Positions 1-7,442 of a stretch of DNA of 15,681 bases are shown in pieces. A program made the position numbers and the translations under genes. The notes beneath the pieces were generated by a model. That model did not search any database and had not been told where the DNA came from. It saw nothing but the letters and a program-made list of their open reading frames with translations. Origin of the DNA: Vulcanimicrobiota bacterium (GTDB lineage Bacteria > Vulcanimicrobiota > Vulcanimicrobiia > Vulcanimicrobiales > Vulcanimicrobiaceae); contig DAHUYY010000020.1 of assembly GCA_027306845.1 (NCBI GenBank), positions 1 to 15,681 on the forward strand, read 5' to 3'. Position 1 is the stretch's first letter; each line of letters opens with the position of its first letter.

Positions 1-861
1 CGCGAGGCGTGCATTAGCGGCGAGGAGATCGGCACGCGCGAGAAATTCGATATTCGCCGCGATTCGGTCGCGAGCGTCGCCGACCGCGCGCGAAAGCGCG
101 GCGAGAATTCTCTCGACCTCGTGTTGTTCGGCGATACGTGCGGTGCGCACGCGGTTGTTGGCATCGAGCGCGGCGAGCGGTTCCACGAAAAGCGTCTGCC
201 CCGACCCGCTGGTGTCGTGGACGATTCCGGGAAACTCTCCGGCGAACTCCGCCTTGACCGGAACGACGTAGCGCCCCTCGCGCATCGTAATGACGCGCTC
301 TTGAATCGCGCTCTCGAATCGGCTCGAGCGCAAGATCGCACCGACGCGTTCGCGCGCTTCGTTCTGCGCGCCGGCGATGCTCCGCCGCAGCCGCGCGAGC
401 GCCGGGCTCGCTCGGTCGAGGATCTCGCCACGTTCGTCGACGGCGTTGCGCAATTCACCGACGAGCTCTTTCAGATCGCCGTGGAGCGCGAGGAGCGGTT
501 GTAACGAAATCTCACCGGTCTCGCGTAATACGCGGGCCGCACTCGCCGCGGCGGCGAGCGCGTCGGCGACGGCGCGGAGTTCGCTGCCGGAAAGGCTACG
601 CCCGGCCGCTGCAGCGCCGGCCAAGGCCTCCGGATCGATCGCGGCGGCGACGTAGAAGTCGCGCTCTACCACAGCTCGGCGAATCGCCGCGGTGCGCGCT
701 TGCTCTTCGCGTACGACGGCAATATCGTTCTGCGGAAGAAGTTCGCGAGCGTACTCCCTTCCGCGCTCGGTCTGCGTCGCGCGCTCGACGCGACCGACGA
801 TCGCGGTAAAATCGAGCGCCGCTAAAGTTTGCTCGTCGGCGAGAGCGCGCTTATCCTCCAA
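1..861 (-). CDS. mutS2: Endonuclease/ATPase MutS2, N-terminal part (runs off left edge)
   Basis: The reverse strand is open from 861 to the window edge and gives about 287 residues without a stop. It begins near TLAALDF (residues 12-18), the usual MutS2 opening, then has a long Ala/Arg/Glu-rich helical core. At residues 214-228 lies VHDTSGSGQTLFVEP, a hallmark of the MutS2 clamp region, followed by NNRVR. The Walker ATPase and the C-terminal Smr domain would lie beyond the window. MutS2 proteins are linked to suppression of homologous recombination and to rescue of collided ribosomes; they lack the MutS mismatch-recognition domain. There is no ATG or GTG in a suitable place. The only plausible start is TTG at 861-859, which overlaps the gatB stop by 11 nt, with a poor ribosome site, so coupling to gatB is likely. 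The family call is firm; the exact start is not. Confidence 0.88.
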   Translation of the reverse strand, partial: MEDKRALADEQTLAALDFTAIVGRVERATQTERGREYARELLPQNDIAVVREEQARTAAIRRAVVERDFYVAAAIDPEALAGAAAAGRSLSGSELRAVADALAAAASAARVLRETGEISLQPLLALHGDLKELVGELRNAVDERGEILDRASPALARLRRSIAGAQNEARERVGAILRSSRFESAIQERVITMREGRYVVPVKAEFAGEFPGIVHDTSGSGQTLFVEPLAALDANNRVRTARIAEQHEVERILAALSRAVGDARDRIAANIEFLARADLLAANARLA

Positions 862-2305
862 GCCGTTCGCGCAGCAGTGCATTCACCGCTGCGGGGTCTG
901 CCTTTCCGCGCGAGGTCTTCATCACCGCACCGACGAGAAACCCGAAAACGTTGCTCTTGCCCGCTCGATACTCTTCGACGCTCGCGGCATTAGCGGCGAG
1001 CACTTCGTCGACGAATCGTGCGAGCGCTGCGGGATCGCTCGTCTGCGCGAGCCCTTCCCGCTCGACGATCGCTTTTGGAGAGCCTTCGCCCGCCCACATC
1101 CGCGCGAGCAGTTCTTTGGCGATCTTCGAATTGATGGTTTTCGCTTCCACCAACGCAACGAGCTCGCCGAGGTGCTGCGGGCTCACCGGTGACCGATGAA
1201 TGGCGACGCCGCTTTCGTTGGCCAGCCGCGACAGGTCGCCGAGAACGAAATTTTGGGTCTGTTGCGGATGCTGCGAAACTTCAACGGTGCGATCGAAGAA
1301 TTCAGCGATCTCCGGCGCGTCGATCAGTTGCGTCGTCTGCTTGATATTGAATCCGTACTCTTTCGTATAGCGTTCGAAACGCTCGATCGGCAGAGGCGAC
1401 ATCGTCGCGCGCACCCCGGCTACGCGCTCCTCGGAGATCTCCATCGGCACGAGGTCGGGATCGGGAAAATAACGATAATCGTGCGCGAGCTCTTTGCTGC
1501 GCATCGAGATCGTCGTTCCATTCGCTTCGTCCCAGCCGAGCGTCTCCTGAACGATGCGTTCGCCGGCATCGAGCATCGCGCTCTGCCGCGCGATCTCGCT
1601 CTCGATCGCCCGTCGCACCGAACGGAAGGAGTTCATATTTTTTATCTCCGTCTTCGTCCCGTACGTCTCGCTGCCGACCGGGCGTATCGAAACGTTGGCA
1701 TCGCAACGGAGCGAGCCTTCTTCCATCTTCACGTCGCTGACCCCGATCGCCATCAGCGTACGTCTGAGCATCTCCAAAAAAGCGACGGCCTCTTCGGCAC
1801 TGCGTAGATCTGGCTCCGAGACACATTCCATGAGCGGGACGCCGGCACGATTGAAATCGACCAGCGAATACGAGCTTCCGGCGATGCGCCCATCGCCGGA
1901 CCCGGCGTGGGTCGATTTCCCGGTATCTTCTTCGAGGTGAATGCGCGTCAGGCGACATTCGCGAATCGTCCCGTCGTCGAGCCAGTATCTCACCACGCCG
2001 CCTTGCGTCAGCGGCATATCGTATTGTGAAATCTGGTAATTTTTCGGCATGTCGGGATAGAAATAATTCTTCCGATCGAACTTCGAGTACTCCGGGATTG
2101 CAGCTTTAAACGCCAGCCCGGCGCGAATCATGTATTCGATCGCGGCGGCATTCGGCACGGGAAGGGAGCCGGGCATTCCTAGGCAGACCGGGCAGACCAG
2201 CGTATTTGGTTCGGCGCCGAAGCGATTCGCACAGCCGCAAAACATTTTGCTCGCGGTTTTTAGTTCGACGTGACATTCGATGCCGATGACCGCTTCGTAT
2301 TTCAT
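851..2305 (-). CDS. gatB: Aspartyl/glutamyl-tRNA(Asn/Gln) amidotransferase subunit B
   Basis: A 484-residue protein of normal GatB length. GatB is the kinase/transamidase subunit of GatCAB. It binds misacylated Glu-tRNAGln or Asp-tRNAAsn, activates the side-chain carboxylate with ATP, and uses ammonia channelled from GatA. The N-terminus (VIGIECHVEL) and the zinc-ligand pattern C23-x-C25...C38-x-x-C41 are characteristic. So are EDTGKSTH and the internal RCDANVSIRP stretch. The last about 150 residues fit the helical tail and YqeY-like tRNA-binding domain. The ATG is preceded by GGAGG at 7-nt spacing, inside the end of gatA. The start forms an ATGA overlap with the gatA stop (2302-2305), so the two subunits are probably translationally coupled. 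Identification is secure. Confidence 0.97.
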   Translation of the reverse strand: MKYEAVIGIECHVELKTASKMFCGCANRFGAEPNTLVCPVCLGMPGSLPVPNAAAIEYMIRAGLAFKAAIPEYSKFDRKNYFYPDMPKNYQISQYDMPLTQGGVVRYWLDDGTIRECRLTRIHLEEDTGKSTHAGSGDGRIAGSSYSLVDFNRAGVPLMECVSEPDLRSAEEAVAFLEMLRRTLMAIGVSDVKMEEGSLRCDANVSIRPVGSETYGTKTEIKNMNSFRSVRRAIESEIARQSAMLDAGERIVQETLGWDEANGTTISMRSKELAHDYRYFPDPDLVPMEISEERVAGVRATMSPLPIERFERYTKEYGFNIKQTTQLIDAPEIAEFFDRTVEVSQHPQQTQNFVLGDLSRLANESGVAIHRSPVSPQHLGELVALVEAKTINSKIAKELLARMWAGEGSPKAIVEREGLAQTSDPAALARFVDEVLAANAASVEEYRAGKSNVFGFLVGAVMKTSRGKADPAAVNALLRERLGG

Positions 2306-3786
2306 CGTGCCGCCTCCGGAAGCTGCGTTTCATGTTTGGCAGCATGCATCGTCGCACGTTCGTAGGCATGCGCTGCGGCGAGCAACGGCCGTTCGGCGAA
2401 AAGCGGCGCGGTAAGTTGCAAGCCCAAGGGCATCGGAGGGCCGCCTTCTTCCGGGCTCACCCATCCGCAGGGCACGCTCAACGCCGGCAGGCCGGCGAGC
2501 GACATCGGAATCGTGTAATAATCCATGAGATACATACTATACGGGTCGCTCTTCGATTTGAAACGGAATGCAGGCGAGCTCGTCGCCGGGGCGGCGATCA
2601 GATCGCATTTTTCAAATGCTTTGGCAAAATCGCGCGCTACGAGCGTACGCGCTTTTTGCGCGCGCACGTAATAGGCATCGTAATAACCGCTTGAAAGTGC
2701 GTAGGTGCCGATCAAAATACGCCGCTTTACTTCCGGGCCGAATCCTGCCGCGCGGGTCCGTTCGTTCATCTCGGCCACGTCTGCGCCTTCGACGCGCAGA
2801 CCGTACCGGACGCCGTCGAAGCGCGCCAGGTTGGAGCTACATTCCGCCGGGGCGATGAGGTAATAGGTTGCAAGCCCGTAATCGGCGGTCGGCAACTCGA
2901 CTTCCACGATCTCGGCACCGAGCGCTTCGAGATCGTGGAGAGCGCGGTCGTACACGTCATCGATATCGGCGCCGAGCTTGTGCGTGTCGAATTGCTTCAC
3001 CACCCCGATTCGGAGGCCGTGCAGATCTTCGCGTAACGTTCCGGCGGTGGGTTCGACGGCCCGATCGAGGCTGGTTGCATCCATGGGGTCGAAGCCGGCC
3101 ATCGCATCGTAGGCGAGCGCCGCGTCTTCGACGCTGCGCGCGAGCGGCCCGATCTGATCGAGGCTCGATGCAAAAGCGATAAGTCCGTAGCGCGAGATAC
3201 GCCCGTAGGTTGGTTTGAATCCGACGAGATTGCAGAACGCAGCCGGCTCGCGAATCGAACCGCCGGTATCGCTTCCTAACGCGATCGTCGCTTCGTGCGC
3301 CGCGACGGAGGCCGCCGATCCACCACTCGAGCCGCCGGGGACGCGTTGCAGATCGTAGGGATTGCGCGTGACGCCAAGCGCGCTATTCTCGCACGACGAA
3401 CCCATCGCGAATTCATCCATATTCGCTTTTCCGACCGGAATCGCGCCGGCGGCGAGCATCGAACGCACTGCCGTCGCCGTGTATGGCGCAACCCATCGTT
3501 CGAGCATCTTACTTCCGCAGGTCGTTACCGTGCCTTCGAGCGCGAGATTATCCTTGACCGCAAGCGGCACCCCGGCAAGCGGAAAGCGTTCTCCGGCGGC
3601 GATCCGCGCGTCGAGCGCATCGGCACTTTCGCGCGCTTGCCGCTCGAGCACGCTTAAATATGCCCCGACCTGCGGTTCGACCGCCTCGATCCGCGCCATC
3701 GTCGCGTCGATCATCTCGCGCGCCGAGCATTCGCGGGCGTTCACCGCACGCGCGATCTCCGCTGCACTCTTTGCAATCGTCGCCAT
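2302..3786 (-). CDS. gatA: Aspartyl/glutamyl-tRNA(Asn/Gln) amidotransferase subunit A (glutaminase)
   Basis: A 494-residue amidase-signature protein, close to the usual 485. It hydrolyses glutamine to supply ammonia to GatB in the cytoplasmic GatCAB complex. The catalytic Ser-cisSer-Lys triad can be placed by motif. K78 lies in GVPLAVKDNLAL, the cis-Ser S153 in PGGSSGG, and the nucleophile S177 in GSDTGGSIREP. These are offset by one from the numbering I recall for the Staphylococcus enzyme (K79, S154, S178). The amidase core continues through KPTYGRISRYGLIAFASSLDQIGP. The gene starts 2 nt after the gatC stop, with a weak AGGCG ribosome site lying in the gatC tail. It ends in an ATGA overlap with gatB. 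The order gatC-gatA-gatB is the common one. Confidence 0.97.
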   Translation of the reverse strand: MATIAKSAAEIARAVNARECSAREMIDATMARIEAVEPQVGAYLSVLERQARESADALDARIAAGERFPLAGVPLAVKDNLALEGTVTTCGSKMLERWVAPYTATAVRSMLAAGAIPVGKANMDEFAMGSSCENSALGVTRNPYDLQRVPGGSSGGSAASVAAHEATIALGSDTGGSIREPAAFCNLVGFKPTYGRISRYGLIAFASSLDQIGPLARSVEDAALAYDAMAGFDPMDATSLDRAVEPTAGTLREDLHGLRIGVVKQFDTHKLGADIDDVYDRALHDLEALGAEIVEVELPTADYGLATYYLIAPAECSSNLARFDGVRYGLRVEGADVAEMNERTRAAGFGPEVKRRILIGTYALSSGYYDAYYVRAQKARTLVARDFAKAFEKCDLIAAPATSSPAFRFKSKSDPYSMYLMDYYTIPMSLAGLPALSVPCGWVSPEEGGPPMPLGLQLTAPLFAERPLLAAAHAYERATMHAAKHETQLPEAAR

Positions 3787-3788
3787 CG

Positions 3789-4082
3789 TTACGCCTGCCC
3801 GATGATACGCGGCACGCGAACGAATGCGCCCTGCCGTTGCGGTGCGCCGTTGAGGACCGTCTCACGATCGAGCGAGGGACGCTCGCAATCTTCACGGACG
3901 ACGTTCCGCGATTCGACTACTTGCGCGGTCGCCGGGATGCTATCGAGATCGAGGTCGGCGAGCGTCGCAACGTGGCCGAGCAGGTCGCCGAGCTGCGCCC
4001 CGAACCGCTCGACTTCGTCGTCGGTTAACGCGATGCGGGCGAGTTTGGCCACATAGGCGATATCAAGATTCTCGGATGACAA
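3789..4082 (-). CDS. gatC: Aspartyl/glutamyl-tRNA(Asn/Gln) amidotransferase subunit C
   Basis: About 97 residues, the normal size of GatC, the small strap-like subunit that wraps around and stabilises GatA and its contact with GatB. YVAKLARIALTDDEVERF near the N-terminus is the family signature, and the tail has the usual R-x-D...APQRQGAFVRVPRII pattern. I place the start at TTG 4082-4080, giving (M)SSENLDIAYVAKLAR. A GGAG motif lies 10 nt upstream, and the length then matches the family. The frame stays open to 4268, but the extra residues are Arg/Pro/Ser-rich, overlap rlmD in another frame and have no GatC similarity. The start overlaps the rlmD 3' end by 20 nt. Confidence 0.93.
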   Translation of the reverse strand: MSSENLDIAYVAKLARIALTDDEVERFGAQLGDLLGHVATLADLDLDSIPATAQVVESRNVVREDCERPSLDRETVLNGAPQRQGAFVRVPRIIGQA

Positions 4083-5559
4083 AATCAGGGTACTCCGTAG
4101 GTGAGGATTGGTCGTCGTCGGGCCATTCGGGCGGCGGGGTATCGGCGAACGCCGCTTCGACTGCTGCCTGAATCTCGCGCGCATTGCAATAGAGCGTGAC
4201 GAGCGTTTCGACATGCCCGGTCTGCGGAAACATATCGAACGGCTGCACGATCCCGACGGTGTAACCATTGGACGTGAGGAACTTTAAATCCCGGGCGAGC
4301 GTCGCCGGGTCGCACGAGAGATACCAAATATTCGGTACTCGCGCACGAGCGACCGCCGCAAGCGTCGCCTCGTCGCTTCCCTTGCGCGGCGGGTCGAGGA
4401 AAAGGATCTCCGCTTCGCGGAGGCGCGCGACAATCTCGGGGCGCGCAACCGCCTCCTCCACGCGAGCGGCCAGAAACTCGGCGCGCTCTTGCAGGTCGTT
4501 GAGTTCGGCGTTCGCCTCGGCCTCGCGCACCGCTGCCGGGTTTTCCTCGATTCCCAGCACGCTGCTGCCCGCGGCGGCGAAATAGAGCGAAAAGGTACCC
4601 GCGCCGCAATAGAGATCGACGATCTTTCGTGGCTGCGCGAGCCCGCCGCGCATCAACGCAAAGATCTTTGCAACCACGCTGGGATTCACCTGAAAGAACG
4701 ATTCCGGTGAGACGCGATAGCGAACCCCGGCGATCGTCTCTTCGATCGTCGTCGTTCCGGCGAGGGTGCGATTTTCGCGGCCCATAACGGCGTTCGTACT
4801 CGCCGGATCGAACGAATTTGCGATGCCGCGCACCTTGGGCAATCGCTCGAGCAAGTGGCGCGCGGCGCGCGCGAGCCCGGTCGTTTCCCGATCGGTCGTG
4901 ATGGAGAGAACGCTACCGCCGTTCGCCGACGATGCCCGCGCAACAAAGTGCCGCGCGACGCGATAGACCTCGCCGAGCCGATCCTCTAACCGTAGCGAAC
5001 TCAAACGCGCGACGATTTCATCGAGCTCCGGAACCAAGATCGGGCAACTCTCGATCTCGACCAATTCGTGCGTGCGCTGCCGGAAAAATCCGAGCCGCGG
5101 CGGGCTCTGCTCGCCGCCGCCGCCGACGACTAACGCAACTTTATTACGATAGCGCCGCGAGCGAGGGGATGGAATGACGTTGCGGACATCGACACCTTGG
5201 AGCCCACCGATGCGTCGCAAGGCATTATGAACGACCTCTCGCTTCCAGGAAAGTTGCGCGGGGTAACTCATGTGCTGCACCTGGCAGCCTCCACAGGTTC
5301 CAAACGCCGCGCAGAACGGCACCACGCGATGCGGCGAGCCCGAGAGCAAGCGCACCTGCGTCGCGACGGCATACCGAGCTTTGAGCGTGGTAATGCGGAC
5401 GAGCGCTCGTTCCTGCGGAAGCGGGCCCCAGCAGAACACCGCAAGAGAACCGAGTCTTCCTACGCCTTGCCCGTTGACGAGCAGATCGTGGAAGGTCAGT
5501 TCGACTTCGTCCCCGACGCGCACGCGCGGCGGGTTAGGCGCTATTCCTTTGGTCGTCAA
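4063..5559 (-). CDS. rlmD: 23S rRNA (uracil-5-)-methyltransferase, RlmD/RumA family
   Basis: A 498-residue SAM-dependent RNA m5U methyltransferase. An N-terminal TRAM-like segment (residues about 12-72) is followed by [4Fe-4S] ligands C83, C89, C92 (CGGCQVQH) and C172. The SAM site IVDLYCGAGTF is at 313-323. SPESFFQVNP at 284-293 and FLDPPRKG at 387-394 are family motifs. The nucleophilic cysteine C416 is in YLSCDPATLARDL, and the general-base glutamate E451 is in GHVE. The family covers RlmD, RlmCD and TrmA; TRAM plus the iron-sulfur cluster argues against TrmA, but the exact target uridine cannot be read from sequence. The start is a TTG at 5559 inside the preceding small gene; an internal GTG at 5523 is an alternative that would still keep the TRAM region. 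The 3' end overlaps gatC by 20 nt. Confidence 0.9.
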   Translation of the reverse strand: MTTKGIAPNPPRVRVGDEVELTFHDLLVNGQGVGRLGSLAVFCWGPLPQERALVRITTLKARYAVATQVRLLSGSPHRVVPFCAAFGTCGGCQVQHMSYPAQLSWKREVVHNALRRIGGLQGVDVRNVIPSPRSRRYRNKVALVVGGGGEQSPPRLGFFRQRTHELVEIESCPILVPELDEIVARLSSLRLEDRLGEVYRVARHFVARASSANGGSVLSITTDRETTGLARAARHLLERLPKVRGIANSFDPASTNAVMGRENRTLAGTTTIEETIAGVRYRVSPESFFQVNPSVVAKIFALMRGGLAQPRKIVDLYCGAGTFSLYFAAAGSSVLGIEENPAAVREAEANAELNDLQERAEFLAARVEEAVARPEIVARLREAEILFLDPPRKGSDEATLAAVARARVPNIWYLSCDPATLARDLKFLTSNGYTVGIVQPFDMFPQTGHVETLVTLYCNAREIQAAVEAAFADTPPPEWPDDDQSSPTEYPDFVIRES

Positions 5560-5776
5560 GCGTCTTCAACAAAGAGTTGGCCTCATCGATTAAGGCTTGG
5601 ATGCGTTGGCCGGTCGGGTCGGATTGACGACGCAAGAAGAGTACGCGCGCGGCGACCGCGGTAACGGCGAGGCCGAAACCCGCGATACCGATCCAAATCA
5701 GCGCGCTCTTCATCGAAGAGCGATCGCTCTCGGCTTCGATCTCCGAGCCCGGTTCCTGTTTACTCTGCTCGTTCAT
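5534..5776 (-). CDS. Small single-pass membrane protein, unknown function
   Basis: An 80-residue protein that I do not recognise. It has an acidic, polar N-terminus (residues 1-22), one hydrophobic helix at about 24-48 ending in Arg-Arg, and a short helical tail (QRIQALIDEANSLLKTLDD) that could form a coiled coil. The positive-inside rule suggests that the tail is cytoplasmic. The start is ATG 5776, with only a weak purine-rich site upstream. It is the first gene of the rlmD-gatCAB-mutS2 run, and its stop lies 26 nt inside rlmD, so translation of rlmD may depend on it. Its reading frame also sits antisense to the upstream extension of the neighbouring plus-strand frame. A clean helix followed by a charged tail supports a real gene, but there is no family evidence. 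Confidence 0.62.
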   Translation of the reverse strand: MNEQSKQEPGSEIEAESDRSSMKSALIWIGIAGFGLAVTAVAARVLFLRRQSDPTGQRIQALIDEANSLLKTLDDQRNSA

Positions 5777-5800
5777 GGCTTCGTGAAGGTTTCGCTATGG

Positions 5801-6631
5801 ATGCGGTGTTACTCTGCATCGGTGCCCCGAAGTTATTTGAGCCCGACGACGCCGGCGGATCTGCCGGCCGCCCGCCGCCGCCGTGCCGCGCTCGCCATTG
5901 CCGGGGCAATCGCGCTGCATGTGCTCGCCCTCCTGCTCGTCGCGCACGTGGTCGTCGCGCTCCTCCGGGAGCAGCGGGCCCGGGAGCAGACGCAGGTGGT
6001 GGCGCTCGCCACGGTCCGGCACATCGCGCCGAAAATCGTCCCCCTCCCGGCCGCTCCGCAGGAGCACCCTCGGAGGCAGAACGCCCGGCCGACTCAGCAG
6101 TCCCAACCGGTCGTCGTTCCTCCTCAAGGAGTCCAAGAGCCGCAACGGACTCCGCGCCGCTCCTCGAACGGCCGTAGACCGCCGCAATCCGCACTCACGA
6201 GCGCGCGACAGTTCGTCGAGCGGCAGCAGCGAGAGCTCGCTCGCGAGGCCGCGCGTATCAACGCGAACCGGGCTCCACTCTCGGTGGCAACGAGCGCTCC
6301 CGACCCGTCGACCTTTCGTCGCAGCATCGTCGATAGCGGCGGCGTTTCGCGCATCGACTACGCCGAGGCTTACCTTCTTCCCCTGGAACACTGGTTTAGC
6401 GGCGCTCTCAGTTGCTACTACGTTCGCTACGCCGCCTCGTTCTCACAGGGCGGCAACGAGAAAGGCGAGATTCCGTGGCCGGTCTGCTACCCGCGCGACC
6501 ACGACGAACTCGCGCACGGGCCGTATCCGCATCGTTTGCCGGTGCCGTACCCGCAGCCGAGTTACCGCCTACCGCGGGGCACCTATCTGACGCCGTTCAT
6601 GCAGCACATCTATAACGATCGCCCGCAATAA
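5801..6631 (+). CDS. TonB-like single-pass membrane protein with Pro-rich linker and unrecognised C-terminal domain
   Basis: A 276-residue protein. It has a short Arg-rich cytoplasmic N-terminus (about 1-28) and one transmembrane helix (about 29-55). A Pro/Gln/Arg-rich periplasmic stretch follows (about 78-130), then a charged helical stretch (134-157) and a C-terminal region rich in Tyr, Pro and His (185-276). The helix carries H40 in AxxxH spacing, reminiscent of the TonB SxxxH motif used with ExbB/ExbD. The overall layout is TonB-like. The C-terminal region is not one that I recognise as a TonB domain; its two cysteines, C205 and C229, could form a disulfide. No exbB or exbD lies nearby. 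The start is ATG 5801, with GAAGGT 11 nt upstream. The frame is open upstream to 5597, but that part overlaps the divergent small gene. Function unknown. Confidence 0.72.
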   Translation: MRCYSASVPRSYLSPTTPADLPAARRRRAALAIAGAIALHVLALLLVAHVVVALLREQRAREQTQVVALATVRHIAPKIVPLPAAPQEHPRRQNARPTQQSQPVVVPPQGVQEPQRTPRRSSNGRRPPQSALTSARQFVERQQRELAREAARINANRAPLSVATSAPDPSTFRRSIVDSGGVSRIDYAEAYLLPLEHWFSGALSCYYVRYAASFSQGGNEKGEIPWPVCYPRDHDELAHGPYPHRLPVPYPQPSYRLPRGTYLTPFMQHIYNDRPQ

Positions 6632-6632
6632 T

Positions 6633-6682
6633 GCGGTAGGGGTCGCCGGCTCGTATCCCCTCCCACCGGCGAACCCTACCGC
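6633..6682. terminator. Imperfect 17-bp inverted repeat, possible terminator for the BON gene
   Basis: Left arm 6633-6649 and right arm 6666-6682 pair at 16 of 17 positions around a 16-nt loop. It lies just after the TonB-like gene's stop and downstream of the minus-strand BON gene. On the minus strand the stem is followed by ATTATT, a modest U-rich run; on the plus strand there is none. It could stop minus-strand transcripts or protect 3' ends. No expression data are available. Confidence 0.5.
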
Positions 6683-6686
6683 GCGC

Positions 6687-6729
6687 AAGCTCGCACTGCG
6701 CCGTCGTCAGACGAGTGCGAGCTTATTTT
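6687..6729 (+). terminator. Intrinsic terminator for the TonB-like gene, overlapping the BON gene's 3' end
   Basis: A perfect 11-bp stem (AAGCTCGCACT at 6687-6697 with AGTGCGAGCTT at 6714-6724) is followed by T-rich sequence, TTATTTT through 6729, on the plus strand. A nested CGTC/GACG pair may shorten the 16-nt loop. The stop codon and last codons of the convergent BON gene are embedded in it. Confidence 0.65.
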
Positions 6730-7360
6730 CTACCTCGGTGACGCCGGGGATCGACCACGCGGCCTGCACCGCTTCGCTCCGTTCGAACCAGCCGTGGACG
6801 TTGCCGCTGAGAACGACCTTCCCGCCGACGACACGGATATCGATCTTATCGGCATCGATCTGTGCCTGCCGGTGGAAGGCGCGCTTGATCGTCGCTTCGA
6901 CGTTCTCCGGCGAAATGCGCGGGCGTAGCGAGATGTAGTTCGTCACCCCGCGAACGCCGCGGAGATTGCGCACCGTCTCGGCTGCGCGTTCGCGCTGATA
7001 GTACCAGTCGACGGTGCCCTCCAGGGTAACGTGCCCGTCTTCGACGATTGCGCGAATATCGGCGGGAAGCGTGACGTTCCAGGCGAGGGCATTCGTAACT
7101 TCGCGGGCGATGTCGGTGTCGTTCCGGACGTGCATCGCCGGAAGATCGACTTCGAGACGCTCGGCGACCGCCTTCACGCCTTTCACTCGCTTGGCAGCCT
7201 CTTCGGCCGCCCATTTTTCGGCAAAGCTGGAGACCGTACCGGTGAGGGTGACGACGCCGTCTTCGGCGGTAACGCCGATGCGTTGGGCGTCGAGTTGCGG
7301 GTCGAGATCGAGCTCGGCGAGCACGTCGTCCCGCAGGCTCTCGTTATTGACTTGTGACAT
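6707..7360 (-). CDS. Cytoplasmic triple-BON-domain protein
   Basis: A 217-residue protein made of three BON repeats, at about residues 8-73, 83-146 and 152-217. Each has the pattern of a helix, then an acidic/Gly turn with a beta pair (DGVVTLTGTV, DGHVTLEGTV, GGKVVLSGNV), then a helix and a closing GV-x-x-V strand. BON domains occur in OsmY and related osmotic-shock or envelope proteins and are thought to bind phospholipid or ligands. Unlike OsmY there is no signal peptide, so a cytoplasmic place is inferred. The start is ATG 7360 because GGAGGAG lies 9 nt upstream. The frame continues up to 7519, but that part overlaps the dnaE2 end and resembles no BON protein. A general stress role is likely by family analogy and is not shown here. 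Confidence 0.9.
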   Translation of the reverse strand: MSQVNNESLRDDVLAELDLDPQLDAQRIGVTAEDGVVTLTGTVSSFAEKWAAEEAAKRVKGVKAVAERLEVDLPAMHVRNDTDIAREVTNALAWNVTLPADIRAIVEDGHVTLEGTVDWYYQRERAAETVRNLRGVRGVTNYISLRPRISPENVEATIKRAFHRQAQIDADKIDIRVVGGKVVLSGNVHGWFERSEAVQAAWSIPGVTEVENKLALV

Positions 7361-7383
7361 GGTGAGATGCTCCTCCACGCTCG

Positions 7384-7412
7384 ATTGTAGAGCGCACTCC
7401 GGCGTTTTTGAG
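7384..7412 (-). promoter_or_regulatory. Candidate promoter of the BON-domain gene
   Basis: On the minus strand a TACAAT hexamer (7389-7384), one base from the consensus -10, lies 23 nt upstream of the BON gene's ATG. No good -35 is present; the position 17 bp away reads CTCAAA. It sits in the 82-bp gap between dnaE2 and the BON gene, where a separate promoter is expected. No strong terminator for dnaE2 is visible in this gap, so read-through remains possible. Confidence 0.35.
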
Positions 7413-7442
7413 GAAAAGCCGATGAAGGCCCACCCCGGAGGC

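Noticed and set aside
121..655. Two plus-strand ORFs over the left edge
   Set aside because: They lie opposite the MutS2 frame, whose motifs are clear, and have the Arg/Ala/Ser-rich look of antisense shadows in high-GC DNA.
4083..4268. Longer GatC frame starting at 4268
   Set aside because: It would add about 62 residues antisense-like to GatC and lies over rlmD in another frame; the TTG at 4082 gives the normal family length.
5597..5800. Upstream extension of the TonB-like frame
   Set aside because: It overlaps the divergent small membrane gene, contains no recognisable domain, and would put a long polar stretch before the membrane helix.
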